Positions 25,552 to 32,697 of a stretch of DNA of 54,179 nt are shown here, piece after piece. Both the position numbers and the translations under genes were made by a program. How positions within the stretch are numbered: the stretch's first letter is position 1; each line of letters opens with the position of its first letter. Below the pieces are notes generated by a model that saw only the letters and a program-made list of their open reading frames with translations, ran no database searches and had not been told where the DNA came from. This DNA is from CAZAYP01 sp964489425 [NCBI: uncultured Verrucomicrobiota bacterium] (lineage in GTDB: Bacteria > Verrucomicrobiota > Kiritimatiellia > RZYC01), in NCBI GenBank assembly GCA_964489425.1, contig CAZAYP010000021.1, forward strand, positions 4,220 to 58,398, in the 5' to 3' direction.

Positions 25552-26373
25552 ATGCGCAATGCATTCAGAGCCCTTCCCCGGTTCCGCCGTTTCGGTGTCG
25601 CCCTGGCCCTGCTGGCCCTGGCCGGCTGCAGCACCCTGCCCCCCCCCACCCTGCCGCCCGCGCAGCCGCGCCGCGGCATGATCCCGCGCTCGTATAAAAT
25701 GAAACTGGCCGTGCTGAACTTCGTGGACCAGACCGGCACCGCTGACGTGCTCGTGGAGACCATCCCCGACGTGCTGGCCACGGAGCTGTTCAACACCGAG
25801 AAACGCTTCGAGGTCAAGGAGCGCGCCGAACTGCGCGAGTTCAACCCCAACCAGATCGAAGAGGTGCGCCAAAAGTATAAAACCGAGGTGGACGCCTTCC
25901 TGGTGGGCAGCGTCACGCGCAACTCGGAGTCGGACCACACCCTCACCCTGGACGTGCGCGCGATCAACGCGGAGAACGGCACGGTGATGTACGCCGGCAA
26001 CTTCAACATCCGCTATTCCGGCGACCGCGACGTCAAGGTCAACCGCGACGACATCACCAAGATCGCCGAGGACCTGCTGCTGGCGTTCCCGCCCTGGACG
26101 CCCAACCCGGACATCAAGATCGTCAGCAAGAGCGGCGCGAACATCAGCATCAACCTCGGGCAGGAAGGCGGGGCGCGCATCGGCATGGGCGTGTTGATTG
26201 TCGCGGAAGGCGAGACCCTGCTGCGCGATCCCGTGTCCGGCGAAAACCTGGGCAACGAGGTGTTTGTCGGCGAAGCCTACGTGTACGAGGTGGCGGAAAA
26301 AACCTGCAAGGCGCGCATCGCCGAGAACTCCCAGGGCATCGTCAAACTGGGCGATTTCGTGCGCTTCAAGTAA
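25552..26373 (+). CDS. CsgG/LpoB-like lipoprotein
   Basis: 273 residues with a lipoprotein signal (LALLALAGCS, Cys at about residue 23), then a Pro-rich tether (TLPPPTLPPAQP). The CsgG-like domain follows: MKLAVLNFVDQTGTADVL, DVLATELFNTEKRFEVKERAELREF, VDAFLVGSVTRN and VRAINAENGTVMYAGNF. The C-terminal part (ISINLGQEGGARIGMGVLIV, DPVSGENLGNEVFVGEAYV) has the same added beta domain as the protein at 18599-19585, so the two are related beyond the core fold. AAGGAG precedes ATG 25552. LpoB-like proteins activate murein synthases, CsgG exports curli; neither can be assigned from sequence. Confidence 0.82.
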   Translation: MRNAFRALPRFRRFGVALALLALAGCSTLPPPTLPPAQPRRGMIPRSYKMKLAVLNFVDQTGTADVLVETIPDVLATELFNTEKRFEVKERAELREFNPNQIEEVRQKYKTEVDAFLVGSVTRNSESDHTLTLDVRAINAENGTVMYAGNFNIRYSGDRDVKVNRDDITKIAEDLLLAFPPWTPNPDIKIVSKSGANISINLGQEGGARIGMGVLIVAEGETLLRDPVSGENLGNEVFVGEAYVYEVAEKTCKARIAENSQGIVKLGDFVRFK

Positions 26374-26391
26374 CCCCTGGAGGCGGCCCCC

Positions 26392-26787
26392 ATGCCACGA
26401 TTCATCGCCAGCCTGGTCCTGGCGCTCCTTGCGGGCATCGCGTCCGCCGAGGAGGCCGCCCCGAAATCCTCCGCGGATATCGAGGTCGCCATCAAGCTCG
26501 TGGACGGCGCCACGGAGATGTTTCGCGAGGACCTGGCCGCCATGGAAATCATCCTCGGGGCCGACGGCGGGATCCGCTACCTGCACCTGGAACTGTTCAG
26601 CGGCGACTCGCGCGACACGCACCGCTGGTACAATTTCAACAACGTGATCAATTTCAGCTACCGGTACCTGAAAATCACCGGCAAGGGCCGGGTGGTCATC
26701 CGCCAGACCGCGCCGTTCGAGTTGCAGCAGGAGAAGTTTGCCGTCCCGGAAAAGGTCGCCCCCATCCGGCTCAACGACTACCAATAG
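26392..26787 (+). CDS. small exported protein of unknown function
   Basis: 131 residues starting with a signal peptide (MPRFIASLVLALLAGIASA). The mature part is predicted beta-rich (MEIILGADGGIRYLHLELFSGDSRD; RYLKITGKGRVVIRQTAPFELQ). No family recognised. It starts 18 bp after the CsgG/LpoB-like gene with a GGAGG-type ribosome site, so it is the third gene of the operon and likely works with the two lipoproteins in the periplasm. Confidence 0.7.
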   Translation: MPRFIASLVLALLAGIASAEEAAPKSSADIEVAIKLVDGATEMFREDLAAMEIILGADGGIRYLHLELFSGDSRDTHRWYNFNNVINFSYRYLKITGKGRVVIRQTAPFELQQEKFAVPEKVAPIRLNDYQ

Positions 26788-26846
26788 CCCGGGCCGGCAA
26801 CAACCGCGGGCGGGCCACTGCGCAGCACCCCCTTGAACCTAAATTC

Positions 26847-27243
26847 AGCATTTGAATTAACTACGAAACACGCGAATAACGCGAAACTCGTTACCGCAGA
26901 ACGAGGGGCGGGCGAACAAGTGGAATATAACATCGTTCACCCATTGGTGACGAATGATACCATTTTCGCATGAGAACAAGCATACAAGCTTCCCTCCTTT
27001 GCAAGGAGGGGTGGCCGCAGGCCGGGGTGGTTGTGGATGGTCCGCGTCCCGATATCACGGTGGGTGGAACCCGGAACAACCGCCCCACCCTTCGGGTCCC
27101 CCCCGCCTTGAAAAGGCGGGGAGCCCAGATACGTACCGATCCTCAGGCGGAAATGGTATGAATTCGATCCATTGCCGTTCATATTTAGCAGACAGTCAAA
27201 GGGATGCTTTCGCGTGATTCGCGTGATTAGTAGTTCATCTGCT
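26847..27243. repeat. MITE-like element with about 36-40-bp imperfect terminal inverted repeats
   Basis: The left end (26847-26886) contains ACTACGAAACACGCGAATAA followed by CGCGAAA. The right end (27208-27243) reads, on the other strand, AGCAGATGAACTACTAATCA and then CGCGAAT CACGCGAAA, which matches the left arm with several differences. The outermost AGCA..TGAA blocks also match. No transposase and no clear target duplication. It encloses repeat copy 2. Confidence 0.55.
26972..27144 (-). repeat. compound palindromic repeat, copy 2 (inverted relative to copy 1)
   Basis: Reverse complement of 4374-4547 with few differences over about 173 bp, from GAGAACAAGCATA at one end to GGTACGTATC-type sequence and CTC at the other. 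Ends carry the hairpin modules CCTCCTTTGCAAGGAGG with GGCC-GCA-GGCC, and CCCCGCCTTGAAAAGGCGGGG in opposite orientation. Confidence 0.88.
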
Positions 27244-27252
27244 CTTTCCAGG

Positions 27253-28401
27253 TTGAACATCGCCTTTCTCATGCAGGATACCGGCGCCATCTACGGCGCC
27301 GAACGGGCCACGCTGGACCTGGCCGCGGCCCTGGCGGCCACGGGCGCGGCGACCCCGCACGTGATCCTGATCCACGAAACGCGCCTCGGCGACCGCCCGT
27401 CCGCCCTGCGCGCGGCGTGGCAGGCGGCCGGCGTGCCGCTGGCCGAACTGCCCACGGACCGCCCGTTTTCACCGGCGTTGGTCCAGGCCATCCGCCGCAC
27501 CCTGGCCGCGTGGTCGGCGGACGTGCTGCATTGCGTGGGCTACAAGGCCGACCTCCACGGCGGGTGGGCCAGCGGGTGGGGCCGGCGCACGCCGGCCGTG
27601 GCCACGGTGCACGGCTGGCTGTTCCGGCGCGATCTCAAGGAACGCGCGTACGGCCTGCTGGACCTGCTGGCCTTGCGCCGGTTCTCCCGGGTAATCGCCT
27701 TGTCCCGGCACTATGAGAACTGGCTCCAGCAGCGCCTGCCGCCGGGCCGGGTCGTCCGCATCCCGTCCGGGCTCCCGGCCACCGCCATCCCGGACGCGGC
27801 CATTGCCGCGGCGATCTGGGACCGGCCGGCACCGTTCACCTGGGGCATCCTGGGCCGCCTGAGCGACGAGAAAAACCACGGCCTGCTGCTTGAGGCGCTG
27901 CGCGGATTGCAAGCCCAGGCCGGCGCGGCCACGACGCCCGCCATGCGCCTGCTGATCGCCGGCGACGGGCCGCTGCGCGCCGATCTGGAGCACCGCATCC
28001 GGGAATGGCGGCTGCAGGATGGCGTCACCCTGGCCGGGTACTTGCCCAGCGCCGATTTCTTCCGCCAGGTTCACGGCCTGGTGCTGTGCTCGCGCATCGA
28101 GAACCTGCCCTACTGCATCCTGGAAGCCATGGCCTGGGCGCGGCCCGTGGTGGCCACCCACGTGGGCGGGGTCAGCGACCTGGTGCGCGACGGCGCCACC
28201 GGATTCCTCGTGCCCCGGGACAACGCCCCGGCCCTGGGCCGCCGCCTGGCGCAACTGGCCGGCGACCCGAGCCTGGCGCGCAACCTGGGCAGCCAGGGCC
28301 GCGGCCTCCTGGAGGCGGAGCTCACCGCCGCCGCGATGGCGCAGCAACACCTCGCGTGTTACCGCGACCTGGCCGGCGGATTGAGACCCGCGAACATGTA
28401 A
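27253..28401 (+). CDS. GT4-family glycosyltransferase
   Basis: 382 residues with the two Rossmann halves of GT-B enzymes. The N-terminal half begins LNIAFLMQDTGAIYGAERAT with the donor/acceptor loop; the C-terminal half has WGILGRLSDEKNHGLLLEAL, RLLIAGDGPLRADLE, GYLPSADFFRQVHGLVLCS and the E-x7-E motif ENLPYCILEAMAWARPVVAT, then VGGVSDLVRDGATGFLVP. Probably transfers a sugar from a nucleotide donor to an envelope glycan or lipid; donor unknown. I chose the TTG at 27253 because the family start aligns there and the codons upstream lie in a repeat; in-frame GTGs at 27214 and 27223 are alternatives. Confidence 0.88.
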   Translation: MNIAFLMQDTGAIYGAERATLDLAAALAATGAATPHVILIHETRLGDRPSALRAAWQAAGVPLAELPTDRPFSPALVQAIRRTLAAWSADVLHCVGYKADLHGGWASGWGRRTPAVATVHGWLFRRDLKERAYGLLDLLALRRFSRVIALSRHYENWLQQRLPPGRVVRIPSGLPATAIPDAAIAAAIWDRPAPFTWGILGRLSDEKNHGLLLEALRGLQAQAGAATTPAMRLLIAGDGPLRADLEHRIREWRLQDGVTLAGYLPSADFFRQVHGLVLCSRIENLPYCILEAMAWARPVVATHVGGVSDLVRDGATGFLVPRDNAPALGRRLAQLAGDPSLARNLGSQGRGLLEAELTAAAMAQQHLACYRDLAGGLRPANM

Positions 28402-28422
28402 CGCGGCCGCCCGCAGCCTTCT

Positions 28423-29310
28423 CTACTGCGCCCGGTCCGGCGGCAGTTGCGGGCCGGCCGGATTGGGTTCCACCAGGGCGCCCTTGATGCGGCCGACAAT
28501 GTGGCCGGGAATGACGCCGCCCGCAAGGGCCACGTAGTACCATGGCCCGGGTAGCCACTCGCCAATGCTGCCGCCAATGTAGGTCCCATAGGCCGGGTAC
28601 AGGATGTGGTAACCGGTGCGCAGGCCGGCCACGTCGTCCTGCGCCCGCAGGTAGCTCAAGGCATCCGTGGTGGCAATCGCCTCGGGGTACAGGGCAAAAA
28701 ACGGCAGTATGTACATGAACGCATACGTGCCTTTCCACGTGCGGCGCGCAAAGTCCTTGGAGTGGCCGCCCTCGTGCAGCAGGATCGGCGTGATGTCCGA
28801 GTAGATGTTGATGGTGTTGGAATAGGGATTGTAGTTGTCGCCGCCGAAAAACCGGCCCGGGAAAATCGTGTACTGCAGCCAGCTCAAAAATCCGAGCGTA
28901 TACCGCCAGCCGGGCGCGACCGCCTTGTTGCGCATGGTGCGCCGCCACTCGTCCCCCACGCTGCAGGCGTTGAGCCGCACTTTCACGCTGTCCAGGTGGT
29001 TGTCCGCCAGGTATTGCCGGATGGCTTCCTCGCTCTCCGGGCTGATGTAGTGCCGGTCCACCTTCCAGTTCCACAGGATCAGCTTGCTGAACAGGCTGCC
29101 GGGCCAGTACCAATCCGCAGCGTCCAGAAACTCGTACGGCCGGCCGCGCACGATCTGCGGCTCGCCGGGCTTGAGCCGGTAGGTCAGCTCGTTGTCATGG
29201 TTGGGCGCGTAGGTGTACGGCACCGTGGCGCAACCCGTGTTCCAAAGCACCAACGCCGCCAGGACCAGCAGCAGGGCCAGAGACTTCCGCGCACCGATGA
29301 ATGTTTGCAT
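28423..29310 (-). CDS. lipoprotein with HEXXH motif (putative metallopeptidase-like)
   Basis: 295 residues. The N-terminus (MQTFIGARKSLALLLVLAALVLWNTGCA) is a lipoprotein signal with Cys in WNTGC. The notable motif is ILLHEGGHSKDFARR, an HEXXH zinc site, preceded by NTINIYSDI. Downstream are hydrophobic stretches (GTYAFMYILPFFALYPEAI; PGPWYYVALAGGVIPGHIVG) that could be membrane-associated helices. A third ligand is not evident; the Glu in DALSY-region or LYPEAIATTDA could serve. Function unknown; family not recognised. Convergent with the GT4 gene, 21 bp away. Confidence 0.72.
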   Translation of the reverse strand: MQTFIGARKSLALLLVLAALVLWNTGCATVPYTYAPNHDNELTYRLKPGEPQIVRGRPYEFLDAADWYWPGSLFSKLILWNWKVDRHYISPESEEAIRQYLADNHLDSVKVRLNACSVGDEWRRTMRNKAVAPGWRYTLGFLSWLQYTIFPGRFFGGDNYNPYSNTINIYSDITPILLHEGGHSKDFARRTWKGTYAFMYILPFFALYPEAIATTDALSYLRAQDDVAGLRTGYHILYPAYGTYIGGSIGEWLPGPWYYVALAGGVIPGHIVGRIKGALVEPNPAGPQLPPDRAQ

Positions 29311-29484
29311 GCCGCGGGTTGTCGCAGGATCAGCCGCCGCAATCAACTTAAAAAGCGATCCCGGTAGCCGCCGCGGCCAAAATGTCACGCCGCCGCGATC
29401 CTTTCTGGCACGCCAACCCCCGTTTTTATTGCCCCGGGACACAGAAAATCGCCTGTGGAGTCGAATTGAACGCATTTTAAAAAG

Positions 29485-29501
29485 TTGGCACGGTATGTGC
29501 A
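29485..29501 (+). promoter_or_regulatory. sigma-54 (-24/-12) promoter of the small RNA candidate
   Basis: TTGGCACGGTATGTGCA matches YTGGCACGRNNNTTGCW except for one T. GG at 29487-29488 and GC at 29499-29500 have the required spacing; the predicted start is G29512. The -24 block and its A-rich approach (AAAAAGTTGGCACG) equal those of the glnN promoter. Confidence 0.6.
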
Positions 29502-29511
29502 TATTAAGAAA

Positions 29512-29636
29512 GGCGTTCCCCCACCGGAACATGGAAAGGAGGTGAAAGTACGGAGCGCCCACCGTCATCCACCGGCGCTCAAATGCGAAAAACGCACGTT
29601 TCGAGTCCGGCCCGCCTGCGCGGGCCGGATTTTTTT
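29512..29636 (+). ncRNA. candidate small RNA of about 125 nt
   Basis: Bounded by a sigma-54-like promoter and a strong intrinsic terminator. It contains AAAGGAGGTGA (29535-29545), the full complement of the 16S 3' tail, embedded in a five-codon frame ATGGAAAGGAGGTGA (29531-29545; Met-Glu-Arg-Arg-stop). Next comes a hairpin GAGCGCC (29553-29559) with GGCGCTC (29574-29580) around a C-rich 14-nt loop, then AAACG-CA-CGTTT, then the terminator stem. An overlapping GTG frame starting at 29542 runs into the terminator and has no coding character. It could be a regulatory RNA or a leader peptide unit; no family recognised. Confidence 0.5.
29606..29636 (+). terminator. strong intrinsic terminator
   Basis: TCCGGCCCGC (29606-29615) pairs perfectly with GCGGGCCGGA (29620-29629) around a 4-nt loop, followed by seven Ts (29630-29636). 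Confidence 0.92.
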
Positions 29637-29829
29637 GCCTTGCCGACCGGCCGCCCGCACCCCATGTACGATGCCCCGGCGGGCGAACCGTTCGCGCCGC
29701 GCGAGGTGCTGGCCCTGACCGTGACCCGGCCGATGTTCGCCAAGCTGTGCGGCCTGGGTCGCGAGAGCTTCCTGTACAAGCCGTTCTGGGCGCGAGTCCG
29801 GCAGGCGCGCGCGCTGCCGGGCGACCGGG

Positions 29830-30171
29830 CTAATCGCGGTCCACGGCCCGGCAGGCCTCTTCCTGGCTGGCGCACAGGGCGATGTCCGGCGCCAGGTCCA
29901 CCATGTTGAATATTTTCTGCACGTTGCCGGCCAGCGCGCAGGCGGCCAGGCCGCCGCCCGTCTCCTGCAGGCGGGCCACCACCTCGTAGAGCACGCGCAC
30001 CCCGGCGCTGCTGAGGTATTCCCAGTGTGAGCCGTCCAGCACCAACCGCCGTTCGCCTTGCGCGATCAGCGCCAGCAGCTTGTCGCGCAACGCCGGCGCG
30101 GACAGGGCGTCGAGCTTGCCCTTGACCCCCACGATATAAACCCGACCCTTCTTGAACTCCAATATTTCCAT
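29830..30171 (-). CDS. STAS-domain anti-anti-sigma factor (RsbV/SpoIIAA-like)
   Basis: 113 residues making up one STAS domain: MEILEFKKGRVYIVGVKGKL, then RLVLDGSHWEYLSSAGVRVLYEV, where the Ser of LSSAG is the usual phosphorylation site. Such proteins bind an anti-sigma kinase when unphosphorylated. AAAGG lies 7 nt before ATG 30171; a GTG at 30186 is in frame. The upstream gene on the same strand encodes a SpoIIE phosphatase, the enzyme that removes this phosphate, so the two form an RsbV/RsbU pair separated by repeats. Confidence 0.9.
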   Translation of the reverse strand: MEILEFKKGRVYIVGVKGKLDALSAPALRDKLLALIAQGERRLVLDGSHWEYLSSAGVRVLYEVVARLQETGGGLAACALAGNVQKIFNMVDLAPDIALCASQEEACRAVDRD

Positions 30172-30237
30172 GGTTGTACCTTTCACCCCGCCGCCGGGGC
30201 GGGCCTGCAGGCGGGGACGCCTGCGCTACGGAAACCG

Positions 30238-30290
30238 AGAAAGCTCCCCTCCTTTTCAAGGAGGGGTGGCCGAAGGCCGGGGTGGTTTGC
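30238..30290 (+). repeat. palindromic repeat, single module
   Basis: CCCCTCC-TTTTCAA-GGAGGGG hairpin followed by TGGCCGAAGGCCGGGGTGGTTT. Same module as the ends of the 174-bp repeats and as 54014-54063 and 54132-54179. It lies in the leader of the STAS gene. Confidence 0.85.
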
Positions 30291-30312
30291 CGCTTTGCAC
30301 ACCCAATCCGCA

Positions 30313-30393
30313 TTTTCCAATGTTTGGAAAAACAGGTCCCAATTTTTCCAATGTTTGGAAAATTGGCTTGTGATTTTTCCAATCATTGGAAAA
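30313..30393. repeat. array of three TTTTCCAA..TTGGAAAA palindromes with 31-bp phasing at the phosphatase 3' end
   Basis: Centres at 30322, 30353 and 30384, exactly 31 bp apart, as in the array at 17023. The two left ones are TTTTCCAATGTTTGGAAAA; the third has a central C on this strand. The third palindrome encodes the last residues (Val-Phe-Gln) and the TGA stop of the phosphatase gene. Confidence 0.9.
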
Positions 30394-32431
30394 CTCCCGC
30401 GCCCGGCCGCCAGCGCAGCGCCAGCTGGGCCTGGTCGTCCGCCGGCTCGGCGGGCCCGGCAAACTCGCGCACGACCGCGGCAATGGCCGCGATGAGGGCG
30501 TCCGGCGCGACGTCCGGCGGCAGGCCGGCCACGGCCTGGGCCAGGCGCTCCTCGCCGAACAGGCCGTCGCCCGGGTCGCGCGCCTCGGTGACGCCGTCGG
30601 TGTACCACAGCAGGGTGTCGCCGGGCGCCAGCGTGATGGCGCACGCGGCAAAGGTCGCGGCCGGCACCACGCCGAGGGGCTTGCCGCGCGGCAGGTCGAG
30701 CCAGCGGGCGGCGCCGCCGGCGGCCGGGCGCCAGAGGGGCGGCAGGTGGCCGGCGTTGCTGTAGCGCAGCTCGCCGGTGGCGGTGTCGAGCACGCCCACC
30801 AGCGCGGTGAGGAACATGCGCAGCTCGTTGCCCGCGGCCAGCTCGGTGTTGACCAGCGCGAGCGCCTCCTCGGGCACCTGGGTTACATGGCGCAAGGTGT
30901 GCCGCAGCAGGGTCAGGGCCCGGGCCATGAACAAGGCCGCGGGCACGCCCTTGTCCGAGACGTCGCCGATCACGAGGCACAGCCGGCCGGGCGCGGCGAA
31001 AAAGGCGTCGTAGAGGTCGCCGCCCACGTCCCGGGCGGGCGCGAGCGCTGCGGCCAGTTCCACGCCGGGCGCCGCTGGCAACGGGTGGGGCAGCATGCCC
31101 CGCTGGATTTCGCGGGCCAGGTTCATCTCGCTCTGCCAGCGCTCCCGCGTGGCAATGGTCTGCTGCCAGCGCGCCAGGTGCTCGCGCAGCCGCGTTTCCA
31201 TCTGCGCGATGGCGCCGGCGAGCTGGCCCACCTCGCGCGGGAACGTGATCCGCGCCAGGTCCGCGGCGGCGGCCGCCGGCAGCACAAAGTCGGCCGCTTG
31301 CAGACGTTCCATGTACTGCGCCAGCCGCTCCAGGTGCGCGGTGACGCGGCCCACGAGGCGCCAGGCCAGCAGGGCGCCGGCCAGCATGAACAGGCCGGTG
31401 AACAGCAGTTCGTGGCGCAGGATCCGCCGCGCCGGCGCCCGCAGCTCGCGCTCCGGCACCAGCGCCGCGATGTACCAGTCCAGCGGGGCAAAATATTGCG
31501 CAAAGATGTAATAGATTTCCTCGGGCCCGCTGCTGTCAGCCTCCACCCGTAACCACATCGGCCGGCCATGTTCTACGGCCTCCTGCAGGGCCGGCAAGCT
31601 GGGTAGATGCGCCCAGTCGGGCGGGATTGGCCGCGGTGGATACAGGATATTTTCGCGGCCGTCCATGACGCAGAAGCGGCTGCCCTTGACCAGTTGGATC
31701 CGGTCCAGCGTATCCCGCAGCTGGTCCAGGTTGGCGGCCTGCTGCTGCCGCGCGTCCGCCTCGATGTCGTCGATGTAGATGCCGGTGCCGATCAGCCAGT
31801 CCCAGGGCGCGTAATACCTGAAGTAAAGAAGCTTGGGGACCTTCCGTAACTCACCGAGCCGCAGCCAGTTCACGACGCAGGAGCTTTCGCCCCTGGCCCG
31901 CGCCTCCGCATACATCGTGGGGAGCACCCGCCGGCCCATGATATCCACCACGTTGGTCATGGCGCGGCCCTTGACCTGCGGGTCAGGGTGGCCGATGGCC
32001 ACGCTGGCGGCGTTATAAACAAAAAAATAATCGTTGGAGCCGTAACGGATCCGTTCCACCTCGGCGCGGGCCTCGGCACACGCCCGGTCCAATGGCAGCA
32101 GCCCGCGCTCCGCCTGGCGGCGGAACTCGTCCACCTCGCCCACCACGAGGGCGGTCAGGTCGCGCGCCCGCTGCTCATAGCGCGCGCGGGCGTAGCGACG
32201 GAAAAAATCCAACTGCGCGCGGCCGTTGTCGAGGTCCAGGGCCACCGCGCGCAACACGTCGCGCGCCGCGTCCCCGGCCGCGGAGGCCATGGCGCGCGTC
32301 ACCTCGGCCGCGGTGAACGCCATGAAGGCCAGGGACGCCGCCAGCAGCGCGCCCACCACCAGCAGCGCGATCAGCCAGGGGAAACTCGCGACCCGCGCCT
32401 TTAATGATCGAAATGCAGCAGCACGTGGCAT
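30383..32431 (-). CDS. membrane PP2C/SpoIIE-type phosphatase with Cache sensor (RsbU-like)
   Basis: 682 residues. A membrane helix (about 18-40) starts an extracytoplasmic part with two Cache-like modules: YGSNDYFFVYNAASVAIGHP then YYAPWDWLIGTGIYIDDIE, and later YYIFAQYFAPLDWYIAALVPE. A second helix (LLFTGLFMLAGALLAWRLVG) leads to a HAMP-like segment, and then the PP2C core: LAREIQRGMLPHPLP, ARDVGGDLYDAFF, LVIGDVSDKGVPAALFMA, SNAGHLPPLW and LLWYTDGVTEARD, with the metal-binding Asps present. It likely dephosphorylates the adjacent STAS protein in response to an external ligand. Its first codons lie in a 33-bp repeat shared with the permease gene, and its stop lies in the palindrome array. Confidence 0.93.
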   Translation of the reverse strand: MPRAAAFRSLKARVASFPWLIALLVVGALLAASLAFMAFTAAEVTRAMASAAGDAARDVLRAVALDLDNGRAQLDFFRRYARARYEQRARDLTALVVGEVDEFRRQAERGLLPLDRACAEARAEVERIRYGSNDYFFVYNAASVAIGHPDPQVKGRAMTNVVDIMGRRVLPTMYAEARARGESSCVVNWLRLGELRKVPKLLYFRYYAPWDWLIGTGIYIDDIEADARQQQAANLDQLRDTLDRIQLVKGSRFCVMDGRENILYPPRPIPPDWAHLPSLPALQEAVEHGRPMWLRVEADSSGPEEIYYIFAQYFAPLDWYIAALVPERELRAPARRILRHELLFTGLFMLAGALLAWRLVGRVTAHLERLAQYMERLQAADFVLPAAAAADLARITFPREVGQLAGAIAQMETRLREHLARWQQTIATRERWQSEMNLAREIQRGMLPHPLPAAPGVELAAALAPARDVGGDLYDAFFAAPGRLCLVIGDVSDKGVPAALFMARALTLLRHTLRHVTQVPEEALALVNTELAAGNELRMFLTALVGVLDTATGELRYSNAGHLPPLWRPAAGGAARWLDLPRGKPLGVVPAATFAACAITLAPGDTLLWYTDGVTEARDPGDGLFGEERLAQAVAGLPPDVAPDALIAAIAAVVREFAGPAEPADDQAQLALRWRPGAGVFQ

Positions 32432-32445
32432 GCGGAACCTTCACG
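32403..32445 (-). repeat. direct repeat copy A (33 bp perfect, 43 bp with three mismatches)
   Basis: 32403-32435 is identical to 34741-34773; both are in the same orientation 2338 bp apart. On the minus strand it can be read as Glu-Gly-Ser-Ala-Cys-His-Val-Leu-Leu-His-Phe-Asp-His-stop, the C-terminus of the permease fusion (with Pro in place of Ser). The ATG of the phosphatase lies inside it in another frame. Confidence 0.92.
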
Positions 32446-32604
32446 CATCTTAACGCCGGCCGGCGTGCCGCGGCCCTACGCTTGGAAAAAGGAAGGCGCC
32501 GAAATCCCGGCCAATATTCACCGCGCCCGTGCGGCCTTGTCCCCGCCGAAGCCACTCTGATTTATGACCACTCATTTTATAAACAGTACCCTGGTTCCTG
32601 AAGA

Positions 32605-32633
32605 TTAACAAGCGGTTGCACAACGGGTATAAT
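32605..32633 (+). promoter_or_regulatory. sigma-70 promoter of the FGE-like gene
   Basis: TTAACA (32605-32610), 17-bp spacer, perfect TATAAT (32628-32633). Predicted start near 32640, 58 nt before the GTG start. One of the best promoter matches in the window. Confidence 0.75.
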
Positions 32634-32697
32634 ATCCAACTGTATGCCTGACAGGTGAACCAGAGAAACGCAAAGCAGTCAAAACCGGAGAGGGCTT

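Larger units (their letters stand above)
26788..27252. other. 465-bp intergenic region holding a repeat-bounded element
   Basis: No gene. Almost the whole gap is occupied by an inverted-repeat-bounded element (26847-27243) that contains the 174-bp repeat copy 2. A small hairpin TTCACC-CATT-GGTGA lies near 26937. Confidence 0.65.
29311..29829. other. 519-bp intergenic region with a candidate small RNA gene
   Basis: No supported protein gene. The middle (29485-29636) holds a sigma-54-like promoter and a short terminated transcription unit, listed separately. 29311-29484 and 29637-29829 show no other clear signal. Confidence 0.6.

Noticed and set aside
29394-29420. Second sigma-54 site at CTGGCACGCCAACCC
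   Set aside because: No GC at the -12 position.
29542-29718. Protein gene starting at GTG 29542 behind AAAGGAGG
   Set aside because: It reads straight through a strong terminator and has no recognisable or biased composition; a regulatory RNA or leader explains the signals better.
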